Positions 16,616 through 25,940 of a stretch of DNA of 64,000 nt are shown piece after piece. Origin of the DNA: Mucilaginibacter gossypiicola (GTDB lineage: Bacteria; Bacteroidota; Bacteroidia; Sphingobacteriales; Sphingobacteriaceae). Under the pieces are notes generated by a model. That model searched no databases. It saw only the letters and a program-made list of their open reading frames with translations, and was not told the DNA's origin. Within the stretch, counting starts at the first letter, position 1. Every line of letters begins with the position of its first letter. Both the position numbers and the translations under genes were made by a program. The stretch covers positions 62,001 through 126,000 of the forward strand of contig NZ_FOCL01000010.1 of assembly GCF_900110105.1 (NCBI RefSeq), in the 5' to 3' direction.

Positions 16616-19600
16616 TTAACCGGCTACTTCGGTAATTTGGTTTATCATATTTTGATGGATCCTCGCCCCAAAGTGCCCGGCATCAAGTTTCAGAACTTCG
16701 GTAAAGGCCTTTTGTGCCTGCTCAAAATCATGTAAACCGAGGTGTCCCAGTCCCTGTAAAAAGTAGCAATGCACCCTGTTCCTTACCTGCAGATCATCTT
16801 CAAAAATGAGCAAATTTGGCAGCGAGACGGCAAAGTAATCAATTTTTACGTTATCATCCATGTGCCCGATACCATAATTAAGCAGTTTTTTGAAGATACG
16901 CTCTGCTGATGTACTGTCACCCAGACATTTTTTAGATAAACCCTGATAAAAGATCTTATCAGGCTGTTGATCGTTATAAAAAACTGCCGCTGTTGGGTCT
17001 TCCAAACCGATGGCTGCCTTTTCAAAATAAGCCTTAGCTTCTTCTGTTTGCTGCAGGTTTTCATAAGCCTTACCTAACCAGTAAAAGATGTCGTTTTCCT
17101 GGGTGCCGAACAGTTTGCCTTCGCCTAAATTATGGGGATAGCTTTGTGCCTGGGTTAGCTGTTCAATAGCTTCATTATTTTTACCCTCGCGGATGTTTTG
17201 CTTGGCCATTTCAACCAATGATGCAACATACTGGCCGGAAGCCTTGCCTTCGCCACCCTCCCATGGGTGGAAAGTTCTTTGCGTTATCTGCTCAAAAGCA
17301 GCCTGGTGTTCGCCTAAAAAGTTATATAACGTTGCGCGCTCCAGGTAAACATCATCACGCAGTTTGGCGGTTTCCAGGTTAGCTTCAACAAATTTCAGGC
17401 GTGCATCAGCAGGGCGATTCAGCTTTTTGTATAGTTGATCAAGCTCCATCAGGATGCGTGCATCCGTTGTATCCAGCGCAAAGGCTTTTTCAAAACATGT
17501 TAACGCTTTTGCCGGATCATTACGCTTGTTGTAATAAGCTATACCCAAATTCCTGAACACGGTTGGGAAAGTATCATCCAATTGTGCCGATGTTTCCCAG
17601 GCTGCAATGGCATCATCATATTGCAGTTTATCGTAAAACAGGTTGCCTAAGTAATAAGGCGCTTTGGCATCTGCTGACACCAGGGCAGCGGCCAATTTCA
17701 ACACGCTGATATCTTCCAGCCTGTCGGGGAAACACAGGTATGAATCAGCCGCCGAAGCCAGTTTAAAGTACACTGATGCCTGTTCATTATTGCCCAACTG
17801 GCAGGCAAAATAACCCAGGTAATAATATACCATAGGACTGGTGGCATCGCCATTAACAACATAATTCAGCAGATCGGCAGCTTCCTGGTACAGGCCTGCA
17901 TTAGCGTAATCAAGCGCGTATTCAATGTAGTTTTGATAATAACCACGTGATAGTTTAGTCAGTTCATTAAGGCTGTCCAAGGCTTTTTCTTCATTGCCCA
18001 AAGCTTTGTAAGCATAAACCAGCTCAAACAACGCGCCTAAGTTAAACGCATCCCTTTTGATAGCTGCAATGCTTACTTCAACAGCCTCTTCAAACCGTTC
18101 CAGTTTACGGAAAGCCACCGAACGTAAAACATAAGCTTTGCTGTTGTTGGCGTTCCTGTCTAAAGATGACAGAGAATGATCAAGCGCCAATTCATAACCG
18201 CCGTTTTCCAGGTCGATCTGTGCTACCGAAAAGTAGCCGCTGTCTTTCCAGGCATTGCTCCAGGTGGCTTTGTAAAAGGCCTTGTAAGCTTCATCTTTTT
18301 TACCGAGGAATTTCAAGGCCAAACCTAAATTGTAATAGCACTCGCTATCGTAAGGGTTAGGGTTGCGCTGAGTAATGGTTTCAACCGCCTTGCGGAAATA
18401 TGGCTCGCTTTTAGCAAATTGCCCGCGGCGCAGGTACCATAAGCCTAAAGCATTGTTATTGCGGATATCCTTGGCGTCGCGGCGTAAAGCTTCTTCATAA
18501 TATGGTACCGGGCTGTAAGTAGCATGACGGTACTGCTCCAAATGCTGGGCGGTTAGAAACAACTGTTCATTATTTTCCACATCGGCAGGCAGCAGGGCCG
18601 GTTTGGCCGGTTCCGGGATGTTATTGAGTTTGTTGCTTGCCGCATCATACTTAATTAATTCTTTGCCTGCTGCTGAGTGCACAGTAAGTAATAGAAGATT
18701 CTCGTTAACATCTTTAATGGCTATCTCGCGGGTAAATACCTGCTCGGGTACAATACAAACCTGCTCGCTTAGTAGCACCTTACCATCGTGTTGTAGTTTA
18801 ATGTTCAGGTTGTTTTGCTCACCGGTTACGTATACTTTTAACAGCAGCTTGCCATCTTCATAATTCAGCGCCAGCAAGATATCTTTGGTAGCATTTTTAA
18901 TTACACCAAGCTCGCGGTATGGCATAAAGTATTGGGTAAAATGCTTTTCTTCATGCGGCATCAGCCAGGTAAAATCGGGCTGGTTATCGGTAAACATTCC
19001 TGTCATCAGCTCAATATATGGGCCATCTTCGTCGGTCAGGTTCCTGTCCCAGGCAACACCGAAATCGCTGTGGCCCCAGGTCCACTGTTTTTTGCCGGGC
19101 GATACATGATGGTTGGCAACATGCAGTAAGCCAGCTTGTGAATCATGCTCATATCCCCCCACAAAATCGTAGTTGGAGTTGATAGCCATGTATGATGTTG
19201 GCACCGGGATATTTTTATACCTGGAGATATCTGTACCCGGCGAATAATCAACCTTATAATAAGTGCCTGTAGCAATTGGAAAGGTAGATACATCACGCTT
19301 GCCGTGATCAAATACCGCATTCACATCAGGCGGGAAAACCGACTGGTAATCGTCATTAACCTTTACAGCCGGGTTTGCCCACCATAAAAAGGTTTGCGGA
19401 AGTGCCGAGCGGTTGTACAGTTTGGCTTTTATTTCGATATAAGCCTTATCCGGGTGCAGGGTAAAGCCTGCCATGCCCTTGGTATGGAACATGCGCTCCA
19501 CCTCGTTAACCCAAACAGTTTTGCTGCCGTCGGAGTTTTCTTCAATTTTATAATCAACCGGCTCAAAAGTGCTTGGGCGGTGGTGCTGCGGCCAGTTAAA

Positions 19601-19954
19601 CTCAATACCGCCCGAAATCCAGGGACCGGTTAAACCTACCAGCGCCGGTTTAATTACCTGGTTGTGGTAAATAAAATGACGGTCTTTGATCTTGTCATAA
19701 GCCATCTGAATGCGGCCGCCAAGCTCAGGCAGGATCAGCACTTTAAGGTATTTATTTTCCAGGTACAGGCCTGTGTATTCCTTATCTTCTTTTTCGTCGT
19801 AAATTTTTTCGATAACGGGGTTAGGGTACACCTTGCCGCTGCTGCCCTGGTAAACCCGCTTTTCAAAAAACATGGGGTTTTTATCGGGCTTGCCTATACC
19901 GTAGGTTGGGATAATTACCTTTTCCTCCCAAACATTTACATCCAAATTATTCAT
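16616..19954 (-). CDS. DUF5107 galactose-mutarotase-like protein with TPR array
   Basis: A 1112-residue protein without a signal peptide, so cytoplasmic. Residues 1-450 form a DUF5107-type domain. LYLENKYLKVLILPELGGRI near 60-90 is the entry of a mutarotase-like beta-sandwich, and FLWWANPAVKVNDDYQSVFP, GVAWDRNLTDEDGPYIELMTG and FTQYFMPYRELG are further landmarks. Residues 455-1110 contain many tetratricopeptide units, such as ALGLWYLRRGQFAKSEPYFRKAVE, YYNLGLALKFLGKKDEAYKAFYKAT and NLGIAYYNK. It sits between the sugar porter (14 nt) and the GH36 gene (14 nt), which ties it to galactoside use. The family has been described but its activity is not settled; a role in binding or processing intracellular galactosides is inference. 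Confidence 0.85.
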   Translation of the reverse strand: MNNLDVNVWEEKVIIPTYGIGKPDKNPMFFEKRVYQGSSGKVYPNPVIEKIYDEKEDKEYTGLYLENKYLKVLILPELGGRIQMAYDKIKDRHFIYHNQVIKPALVGLTGPWISGGIEFNWPQHHRPSTFEPVDYKIEENSDGSKTVWVNEVERMFHTKGMAGFTLHPDKAYIEIKAKLYNRSALPQTFLWWANPAVKVNDDYQSVFPPDVNAVFDHGKRDVSTFPIATGTYYKVDYSPGTDISRYKNIPVPTSYMAINSNYDFVGGYEHDSQAGLLHVANHHVSPGKKQWTWGHSDFGVAWDRNLTDEDGPYIELMTGMFTDNQPDFTWLMPHEEKHFTQYFMPYRELGVIKNATKDILLALNYEDGKLLLKVYVTGEQNNLNIKLQHDGKVLLSEQVCIVPEQVFTREIAIKDVNENLLLLTVHSAAGKELIKYDAASNKLNNIPEPAKPALLPADVENNEQLFLTAQHLEQYRHATYSPVPYYEEALRRDAKDIRNNNALGLWYLRRGQFAKSEPYFRKAVETITQRNPNPYDSECYYNLGLALKFLGKKDEAYKAFYKATWSNAWKDSGYFSVAQIDLENGGYELALDHSLSSLDRNANNSKAYVLRSVAFRKLERFEEAVEVSIAAIKRDAFNLGALFELVYAYKALGNEEKALDSLNELTKLSRGYYQNYIEYALDYANAGLYQEAADLLNYVVNGDATSPMVYYYLGYFACQLGNNEQASVYFKLASAADSYLCFPDRLEDISVLKLAAALVSADAKAPYYLGNLFYDKLQYDDAIAAWETSAQLDDTFPTVFRNLGIAYYNKRNDPAKALTCFEKAFALDTTDARILMELDQLYKKLNRPADARLKFVEANLETAKLRDDVYLERATLYNFLGEHQAAFEQITQRTFHPWEGGEGKASGQYVASLVEMAKQNIREGKNNEAIEQLTQAQSYPHNLGEGKLFGTQENDIFYWLGKAYENLQQTEEAKAYFEKAAIGLEDPTAAVFYNDQQPDKIFYQGLSKKCLGDSTSAERIFKKLLNYGIGHMDDNVKIDYFAVSLPNLLIFEDDLQVRNRVHCYFLQGLGHLGLHDFEQAQKAFTEVLKLDAGHFGARIHQNMINQITEVAG

Positions 19955-19968
19955 GTAGCTTATAATTA

Positions 19969-21327
19969 TTAATGTCTTATTAAATTCTCTTCTAACTCTT
20001 CAAGGGTCTGGCCTTTGGTTTCTTTCACTTTCCGCAGTACAAACAAAAAGCCCAAAAAGCAGATCACCGCGTACATATAAAACGGTCCGTAAGTACCCAA
20101 CACCTTAGCCAGTATCGGGAAGGTGAACACCAGTATAAAATAGGCACCCCATAAGGACACGATGGCAACTGTTGATGCCGCGCCGCGGATCTTATTAGGA
20201 AAAATCTCCGATATAAGCACCCAGGTTATAGGTGCAAGCGAAAGCGCATAGGTACTGATGGCCAGCAATACAAAAACCGACACCAGTTTTGCCGACAAGT
20301 GATTTTGCAGCAGGTAGGCCAACACGATATAAAATATAGACAAACCTAAGGAGCCAATGAGCATCAACGGCTTACGGCCAAGCTTATCAACCTGCCACAT
20401 AGCCAGCAGCGTAAATACCAGGTTAACTATACCGATAGAAACAGTTTCAAAAAGTTGCTGGTTCAAACTTGAACCCACCGAAGCGAAGATGGTTGACGTA
20501 TAATTAAACACCACGTTAATACCGCAAAACTGCTGAAACACCGCCAGCGTGATACCTATCAGCACAGCAGGACGTACAGCTTTTTCAAATACCGCGCGGT
20601 ATGATTGCTTGCCTATCCCTCCTTTCAATGACTTTTCAATGGCTTCTTTGGTAGAGACAACAAATTCTTCGGAGCCTATTTTGTAAAGTACCTTTTCGGC
20701 ATCTTCATTCCTGCCTACTTTCATTAGCCACCTCGGGCTTTCGGGCAAGAACAATACACCCAGCATAAAAACTACTGCAGGCACGGTACCTAAACCAAAC
20801 ATCCATCGCCAGGCGTTATCGCCGGTATCGGCCAAAAAGTAATTACACAGGTTGGTGATCAGGATGCCCAGTACTACCGTAAGCTGATTGATGGCCACGT
20901 TACGTCCGCGTACTTTGGCCGGCGAAATCTCGGCAATGTACATGGGGCAAAGCATGGATGCCATCCCTACGCCAACGCCGGCTGCAAAGCGCATGGTAAT
21001 AAAATAGGCAAGCCATGTTGATACCGAAATGGCTAATGACGATACCGCGAAGATGAACGCGGCAATCATCAGGCCCGGTTTACGCCCAAATTTTTCGGCA
21101 ATGCTGCCAGCAATGATACAGCCCACAATACAGCCCAGGGCCAGTGAGCCGGTCAGGAATCCTTCCCAAATAGGATCGAGCCCAAACTCTTTGCGGAGGA
21201 ATGGTAATGCACCCGATATTACGGCAAAATCAAAGCCGAACAGGTAGCCGCCCAGCGCCGAAATAAAGGAGATCCCTATAATATAGCTGCTGTTAAACTT
21301 AACTTCTTTTTTTAAATCAGTGATCAT
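19969..21327 (-). CDS. sugar:proton symporter (MFS sugar-porter family)
   Basis: A 452-residue membrane protein with twelve hydrophobic segments. Sugar-porter signatures are GCIIAGSIAEKFGRKPGL after helix 2, RFAAGVGVGMASMLCPMYIAEISPAKVRGR (the PESPR/RGR region), PESPRWLMKVGR after helix 6, QQFCGINVVFNYT in helix 7 and KVKETKGQTLEELE at the C-terminus. It closely resembles XylE/GalP-type importers of pentoses or hexoses. It is the second transcription block of the galactoside cluster, 14 nt ahead of DUF5107 and 230 nt after GH97, with repeat C1 in that gap. Its probable cargo is galactose or a short galactoside released in the periplasm. Confidence 0.9.
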   Translation of the reverse strand: MITDLKKEVKFNSSYIIGISFISALGGYLFGFDFAVISGALPFLRKEFGLDPIWEGFLTGSLALGCIVGCIIAGSIAEKFGRKPGLMIAAFIFAVSSLAISVSTWLAYFITMRFAAGVGVGMASMLCPMYIAEISPAKVRGRNVAINQLTVVLGILITNLCNYFLADTGDNAWRWMFGLGTVPAVVFMLGVLFLPESPRWLMKVGRNEDAEKVLYKIGSEEFVVSTKEAIEKSLKGGIGKQSYRAVFEKAVRPAVLIGITLAVFQQFCGINVVFNYTSTIFASVGSSLNQQLFETVSIGIVNLVFTLLAMWQVDKLGRKPLMLIGSLGLSIFYIVLAYLLQNHLSAKLVSVFVLLAISTYALSLAPITWVLISEIFPNKIRGAASTVAIVSLWGAYFILVFTFPILAKVLGTYGPFYMYAVICFLGFLFVLRKVKETKGQTLEELEENLIRH

Positions 21328-21381
21328 TTGATAATTGGTTGTCTTCTTCTCTTTATAAATCTACTTTAATTAAGTTTTAAT

Positions 21382-21480
21382 GTAGAGACGCATAATTGCG
21401 TCTCTCGCATGCAATTTAAGTTTGCCTATCCACCTTAAAATCTGCTTGTCCTACGGGAGACGCAATTATGCGTCTCTACA
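21382..21480. repeat. palindromic repeat family C, copy 1
   Basis: GTAGAGACGCATAATTGCGTCTC (21382-21404) and, about 50 nt on, GGGAGACGCAATTATGCGTCTC (21455-21476) are two copies of the same hairpin in opposite orientation. It splits the galM-GH97 pair from the porter-DUF5107-GH36 trio and could reduce read-through between them. Confidence 0.85.
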
Positions 21481-21556
21481 AAAACATTTTTTCAATCGCT
21501 TTTAAATAACTTCTAACAATCTATTATTCATATAAAACTACGTTATACTTTCACCT

Positions 21557-23518
21557 CTACCTCCCGTGCAGGTGTACAACCGCGCCGCCGCCTGGTGCCA
21601 GTTTCAGGTTTAGTTTGGTTGACCGGTTAACGGTGATAGTTTTATGCTCATATTTTTCTGCATTCTTATCTGCGTCGGCGGCATCACTGTATAGGTCTGC
21701 TGTATAACTAACGCCTGCAGGCAGGAAAGAGAAATCAACATTGACGTCCCTTGCATCCCAGTTGTTCATGGCACCAACATACCAGTCGCCGCCTTTCTTT
21801 TTTGCTATCGCGATGTATTCGCCAACTTTGGCATCCAGCGGTTTAGTTTCATCGAAAACGGTTGGCACGGCCGATAAATAGGCTTCGATATCCGGGTACT
21901 TTTCATACTCGGTCGGCGAATCACAGAATACAGCCAACGGCTGATCAAACACCACAAACATGGCCAGCTCATGACAGCGGGTACCTTGTGTTGAAGGTAG
22001 TCCCTCAGCTATAGGCTTAAAAGTATCTTTTGATTTGTTACGCATAGAACCCGGCGTATAATCCAGCGGACCGCCCAGCATCCTGATGAAAGGGAAGGTA
22101 GTATGATGTACCGGATTGGTGGTAAAATCCCATTTCGAGCATTCCTGTCCACGTACAGCCTCGTAGTTCACAATATTGGGATAAGTGCGCTGCAAACCGG
22201 TTGGCTTTGAGCAACCATGAAAATCAACCATTAAATGTCTTTTGGCAGCACCTTCGGCAATTACCTGCAGCCATTTGATAGCCTGCTGATCATCCCGGTC
22301 AAAAAAATCGACTTTAATACCAACCGCGCCAATCTCTTTCAGATAATCCAAATTGGCATCCAGGTCTTTCAACAAAGGCGAAGCAACACACCAAACAAAA
22401 ATGCCTACATGTTTTTCATTAGCATGCTGAATTACCGCCCGGATATCGGTTTTTTGAAGACGTTTTTTAACATCATAATTATCGCTCCAACCGGCATCTA
22501 TCATCATGTATTCCAGCTTGTTTTTGGCGGCGAAATCGGTATAAAAATTATACAGCTGCGTGCTCCTGTTTTCCATCCCCGATGGAATTGGCGCACCGGG
22601 CAGGATAGCATCATGCCACCACTCCCAGGCCGCTTTACCAGGCTTTATCCATGCAGTATTTTCCAATACCGACGGCTTCGATAACTTGTAAATAAGCTGA
22701 TTATTTAATAAATTTTTGTCATCATCGGTAGCGATAAGCACGCGCCATGGGTATTCTTTTTTACCGGGTTCTTTGGCGATATAATTTTCGCGCGAGGTTA
22801 CTACCGAAACAAAATCACCCCAGCTGCCCATTTTGGTAGTAGCCGGGTAGCCTGCCCATTCGCCAATAATATTGCCGTTTTTCTTTTTAACGTACATGCC
22901 GGGGTAATCAAACAGGTCGGCTTCGGCAATAACCAGTTTTACGCCATTGTTGTAACTGTACAACGCTGGGGTGATGGCATGTTTATCTTCTTTTACTTCG
23001 CTGATGGATTTGTATTGGTTATAAGCCAGTTCCCAAGCGGTGTAATTGTCGGTTTCGGCAATAGTTGTGCCGGGCGCACCTTTCAGGTTAAAGCCAGCCT
23101 GCTCGCTTATTACTTTCACCGAATCTTTTAAATCGGTAACAAAGCGATAAGCAACACCTTCATTATAAGCGCGTACCAGTAATTTGTAATTACCTGCAAA
23201 ACTGATAGCTAATTCGTTATAATTATCGGTAAGTACAGCGGCTTTGCCGTACAGCGGGCGGATGGTTTTATTTACTGCCGATGGTTTGACGCTTAAAACT
23301 TTGGCGCTTGCACCAAGGGTAGTTTTATCCAGCTTAAGGCCAATGGCCGATGGCGAGATCAGCTGGTTGTTTTTATAAGTCAATGAATAGCTAATACTGT
23401 CGTTCACGTTGAGCTCCAGTTTCAGGTTATTATCGGGCGATTTAACTGTGTAGGTTTGCGCCGACGCCGCAAGGGCAAAAGCAGATAGCATAGAAAATAT
23501 CAGGGCGTGTTTTTTCAT
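21557..23518 (-). CDS. glycoside hydrolase family 97, retaining type
   Basis: A 653-residue exported GH97 with a signal peptide ending ALAASAQ. An N-terminal beta-supersandwich (about 22-280) is followed by a barrel with WKPGKAAWEWWHDAILPGAP-like, MMIDAGWSDNYDV, VGIFVWCVASPL and GIKVDFFDRDDQ. Asp404 in the KVDFF segment corresponds to the nucleophile of the retaining alpha-galactosidase branch (Bacteroides BtGal97b type) rather than the inverting SusB glucoamylase branch. HLMVDFHGCSKPTGLQRTYPN and NYEAVRGQE are further GH97 landmarks. With GH36 in the same cluster and galM overlapping by four bases, alpha-galactosidase activity is likely. Known GH97 enzymes use calcium. Confidence 0.9.
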   Translation of the reverse strand: MKKHALIFSMLSAFALAASAQTYTVKSPDNNLKLELNVNDSISYSLTYKNNQLISPSAIGLKLDKTTLGASAKVLSVKPSAVNKTIRPLYGKAAVLTDNYNELAISFAGNYKLLVRAYNEGVAYRFVTDLKDSVKVISEQAGFNLKGAPGTTIAETDNYTAWELAYNQYKSISEVKEDKHAITPALYSYNNGVKLVIAEADLFDYPGMYVKKKNGNIIGEWAGYPATTKMGSWGDFVSVVTSRENYIAKEPGKKEYPWRVLIATDDDKNLLNNQLIYKLSKPSVLENTAWIKPGKAAWEWWHDAILPGAPIPSGMENRSTQLYNFYTDFAAKNKLEYMMIDAGWSDNYDVKKRLQKTDIRAVIQHANEKHVGIFVWCVASPLLKDLDANLDYLKEIGAVGIKVDFFDRDDQQAIKWLQVIAEGAAKRHLMVDFHGCSKPTGLQRTYPNIVNYEAVRGQECSKWDFTTNPVHHTTFPFIRMLGGPLDYTPGSMRNKSKDTFKPIAEGLPSTQGTRCHELAMFVVFDQPLAVFCDSPTEYEKYPDIEAYLSAVPTVFDETKPLDAKVGEYIAIAKKKGGDWYVGAMNNWDARDVNVDFSFLPAGVSYTADLYSDAADADKNAEKYEHKTITVNRSTKLNLKLAPGGGAVVHLHGR

Positions 23519-24549
23519 ATAGTGCCGAACTTGTATAAAATGCTTTGATCGTAAACATCGCCTGCCTGTAATGTGGCCTGCGGGAAATTAGGGTGATTAA
23601 TGCTATCCGGATAATGCTGGCATTCCAGGCAAAGGGCATCAAACGGTTTTGCCGACTTACCGGTATGGGTTGGCGAGGTACTGCTTAAATAGTCGCCAGT
23701 GTACAGGAAAACGCCCGGATAATCTGTATAGACTTTAAGCGTACGACCCGATTCTTCGTCGGTTAAAAGAGCGGCATAAGCCAGTTTGTTCTCTTCCGTT
23801 TCTGTATCGATGATATAAAACAGGTTAAGCCCTTCAACCTTGCTTTCATCTATTTTAAATTTATCACTTAACTTGTTATTGCTGAAAGCCTTTTGCCGGG
23901 CAGGAATAATAGCTCCGCTTGGCGTATAATCTTCGTACGAATCCACAATGTATTCCGACGATATGGTAAGCTTATGGTTATAGATCTTACTCTTAAATGC
24001 CGACAAATTAAAATAGGCATGATTGGTAAAATTGGCTATGGTAGATTTATCGGTAGCGGCTTTATAATTGATCAGCAGTTCATTATCATCGCTCCAGGTG
24101 TAGGTAACCGTAAGTTCTAATGTACCGGGGTAGCCGCCATCTCCATCAGGGCTGGTCAGCGTCATGATTACGCCATTATCAATAGCTTCGGCAGCGAATA
24201 CGCGATAGTTAAAGCCGCTTTTGCCTGCATGATTGGAGTTTTTTCCGTCGTTAGTGTCCAAATAGTAGATTTTGCCATCCAACTTGAACCGGGCATTGCC
24301 AATGCGGTTGGCGTACCGACCTATGGTTGAGCCTATATAACAGGTATCATTTAAATATCCATCCAGATCAGGGAAGCCCACCACCACGTTTTCGAGCTGT
24401 TGCTGCTTGTCGGGCACCACAATGGATACAATGGCTGCACCATAATTGGTAAGCTTAACATAAGCCCCATTTTCGTTTTCGATCCTGAAAAGGAACACAT
24501 CGGCACTGTTAAGCTGCCCCCATAAACTGGATGAAGTTTTAACAGCCAT
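23515..24549 (-). CDS. galM: aldose 1-epimerase (galactose mutarotase)
   Basis: A 344-residue beta-sandwich protein without a signal peptide. The catalytic His lies in TNHAYFNLS (around residue 180) and the catalytic Glu in CLECQHYPDS (around 310), both at normal distances. RYANRIGNARFKLDG and NHAGKSGFNYRVF are conserved sugar-contact segments. It interconverts alpha- and beta-galactose so that galactokinase can act. The stop overlaps the ATG of the GH97 gene (ATGA), so translation is probably coupled. It is first in the galactoside cluster and its promoter region (24550-24778) is shared with a divergent AraC gene. Confidence 0.92.
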   Translation of the reverse strand: MAVKTSSSLWGQLNSADVFLFRIENENGAYVKLTNYGAAIVSIVVPDKQQQLENVVVGFPDLDGYLNDTCYIGSTIGRYANRIGNARFKLDGKIYYLDTNDGKNSNHAGKSGFNYRVFAAEAIDNGVIMTLTSPDGDGGYPGTLELTVTYTWSDDNELLINYKAATDKSTIANFTNHAYFNLSAFKSKIYNHKLTISSEYIVDSYEDYTPSGAIIPARQKAFSNNKLSDKFKIDESKVEGLNLFYIIDTETEENKLAYAALLTDEESGRTLKVYTDYPGVFLYTGDYLSSTSPTHTGKSAKPFDALCLECQHYPDSINHPNFPQATLQAGDVYDQSILYKFGTI

Positions 24550-24778
24550 GCGCGTATTGATATTTAAATTGATATTTCATGTATTTATCTGTCATTAAAC
24601 AGGCGGTTACCTGTTTTAGTCCCTAATTGGTTTTGGTAAACCTACTATGAAACAGCGGTTAAAAAAATGGATATTTTTCAAAAAGTGATGGATAATACTA
24701 TCATTATGCCACAGCAATTGAAAACTTGCTTTGATCAAAAAAATAAATACCTTTAAGCACCAATTATGCTGTAATGTT

Positions 24779-25675
24779 ATGAATGCGATAGCCGAGCCCA
24801 AAAAGCGGATCAAAGAAGGCTTTATAGGTCAAAAAATGATCGTATTGCCGCCAAACATTAAAAAATCCATCACCAATAATGCTTTGATCAAGGGCTTTTA
24901 CCTTACCGCCATAGGCTATTACCCCAAGGCTGCTTATCACGACCGGGAGCGCCGCACCGGCAGCAGCGAATATATTTTACTTTACTGCATTGATGGAGAA
25001 GGCTATGTTTATTTAGGAGGGCAGGACCATGTGCTTAAACCCAATACTTTTTTCATCATTCCGCGCAACGTGGCGCATCGTTACAAAAGCTCCGAAACCA
25101 ATCCCTGGAGTATTTACTGGGTACATTTCAGCGGCTTAAATTCGCAGCTCATTTATGAACGTTCACTTGATAACGGGCAGCCCGTGGTGCAATCCGTTCC
25201 GTATGATAGCAGCCGGATAAAGCTATACGAACAGATCTATGCCGTGCTTGAACACAGCTATCATGAAAAGGAAATGGAGATCGTAAATATCAACCTGCTC
25301 AGCTTCATCTCCTCGTTGGTGTATTACAAACAAACCAACCCGGTTGATTATGATAATGATTTTGTGAGCAATTCTATCGCTTACATGAAAAAGCATATCA
25401 GCCAAAAGTTTGAGGTAATGCACCTGGCTAAGCAACAGGGCATTTCGGCATCGCATTATTTGCGGTTGTTTAAACAAAAAACAGGCTCATCGCCTATCAA
25501 CTATTTTAACCTGCTCAAAATCCAGGCTTCCTGCCAATATCTTTATTTTACCGACAGAAGTATCAAGGAGATTTGCTCAGACCTGGGTTTTGATGATCCT
25601 TATTATTTTTCGAGGTTGTTTACCAAGCTGATTGGCATGTCGCCGTCTAAGTATCGGAAAACACATAAGCGGTAG
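24779..25675 (+). CDS. AraC-family regulator of the galactoside cluster
   Basis: A 298-residue regulator read from the ATG at 24779; an upstream TTG start would add 16 residues of low plausibility. Residues 25-165 form a cupin-type sugar-binding arm (YILLYCIDGEGYVYLGGQDHVLKPNTFFIIPRNVAHRYKS). Residues 190-290 form the AraC double helix-turn-helix (VMHLAKQQGISASHYLRLFKQKTGSSPINYF, then SIKEICSDLGFDDPYYFSRLFTKLIG). It is divergent from galM with 229 nt between starts, the classical position for a regulator of the cluster. Activation on binding galactose or a galactoside is likely but not shown by the sequence. Confidence 0.88.
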   Translation: MNAIAEPKKRIKEGFIGQKMIVLPPNIKKSITNNALIKGFYLTAIGYYPKAAYHDRERRTGSSEYILLYCIDGEGYVYLGGQDHVLKPNTFFIIPRNVAHRYKSSETNPWSIYWVHFSGLNSQLIYERSLDNGQPVVQSVPYDSSRIKLYEQIYAVLEHSYHEKEMEIVNINLLSFISSLVYYKQTNPVDYDNDFVSNSIAYMKKHISQKFEVMHLAKQQGISASHYLRLFKQKTGSSPINYFNLLKIQASCQYLYFTDRSIKEICSDLGFDDPYYFSRLFTKLIGMSPSKYRKTHKR

Positions 25676-25722
25676 ACGGGAGGAGATTTCGGCTGAAGCC
25701 GGTTAGGTTGATTAGCCTTTAT

Positions 25723-25851
25723 CCGTCGGTTAAAACCGACGGCAATGAAGTCTTTTCTCTTTTGGGCTTTTTTTTCAAAAACTGGGATTTAAGAATCACT
25801 TCCAAGCCGAATTTGCTAAAAATTTTCATTGCCGTCGGTTTTAACCGACGG
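25723..25851. repeat. palindromic repeat family B, copy 3
   Basis: CCGTCGGTTAAAACCGACGG plus CAATGAA at 25723-25749 and its mirror image TTCATTGCCGTCGG...CCGACGG at 25825-25851, about 75 nt apart. A weaker GGCTGAAGCC / GGCTTTAGCC pair lies outside both. It is placed between the AraC gene and a DUF6886-like gene on the same strand. Confidence 0.85.
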
Positions 25852-25940
25852 TCATAAACAGATAAGAAACGGCTTTAGCCAAAACCCGTGTTGATTACAA
25901 CAGGACGATTAAACTTTCCAAAAACTTCGTAAGTTTGGCT

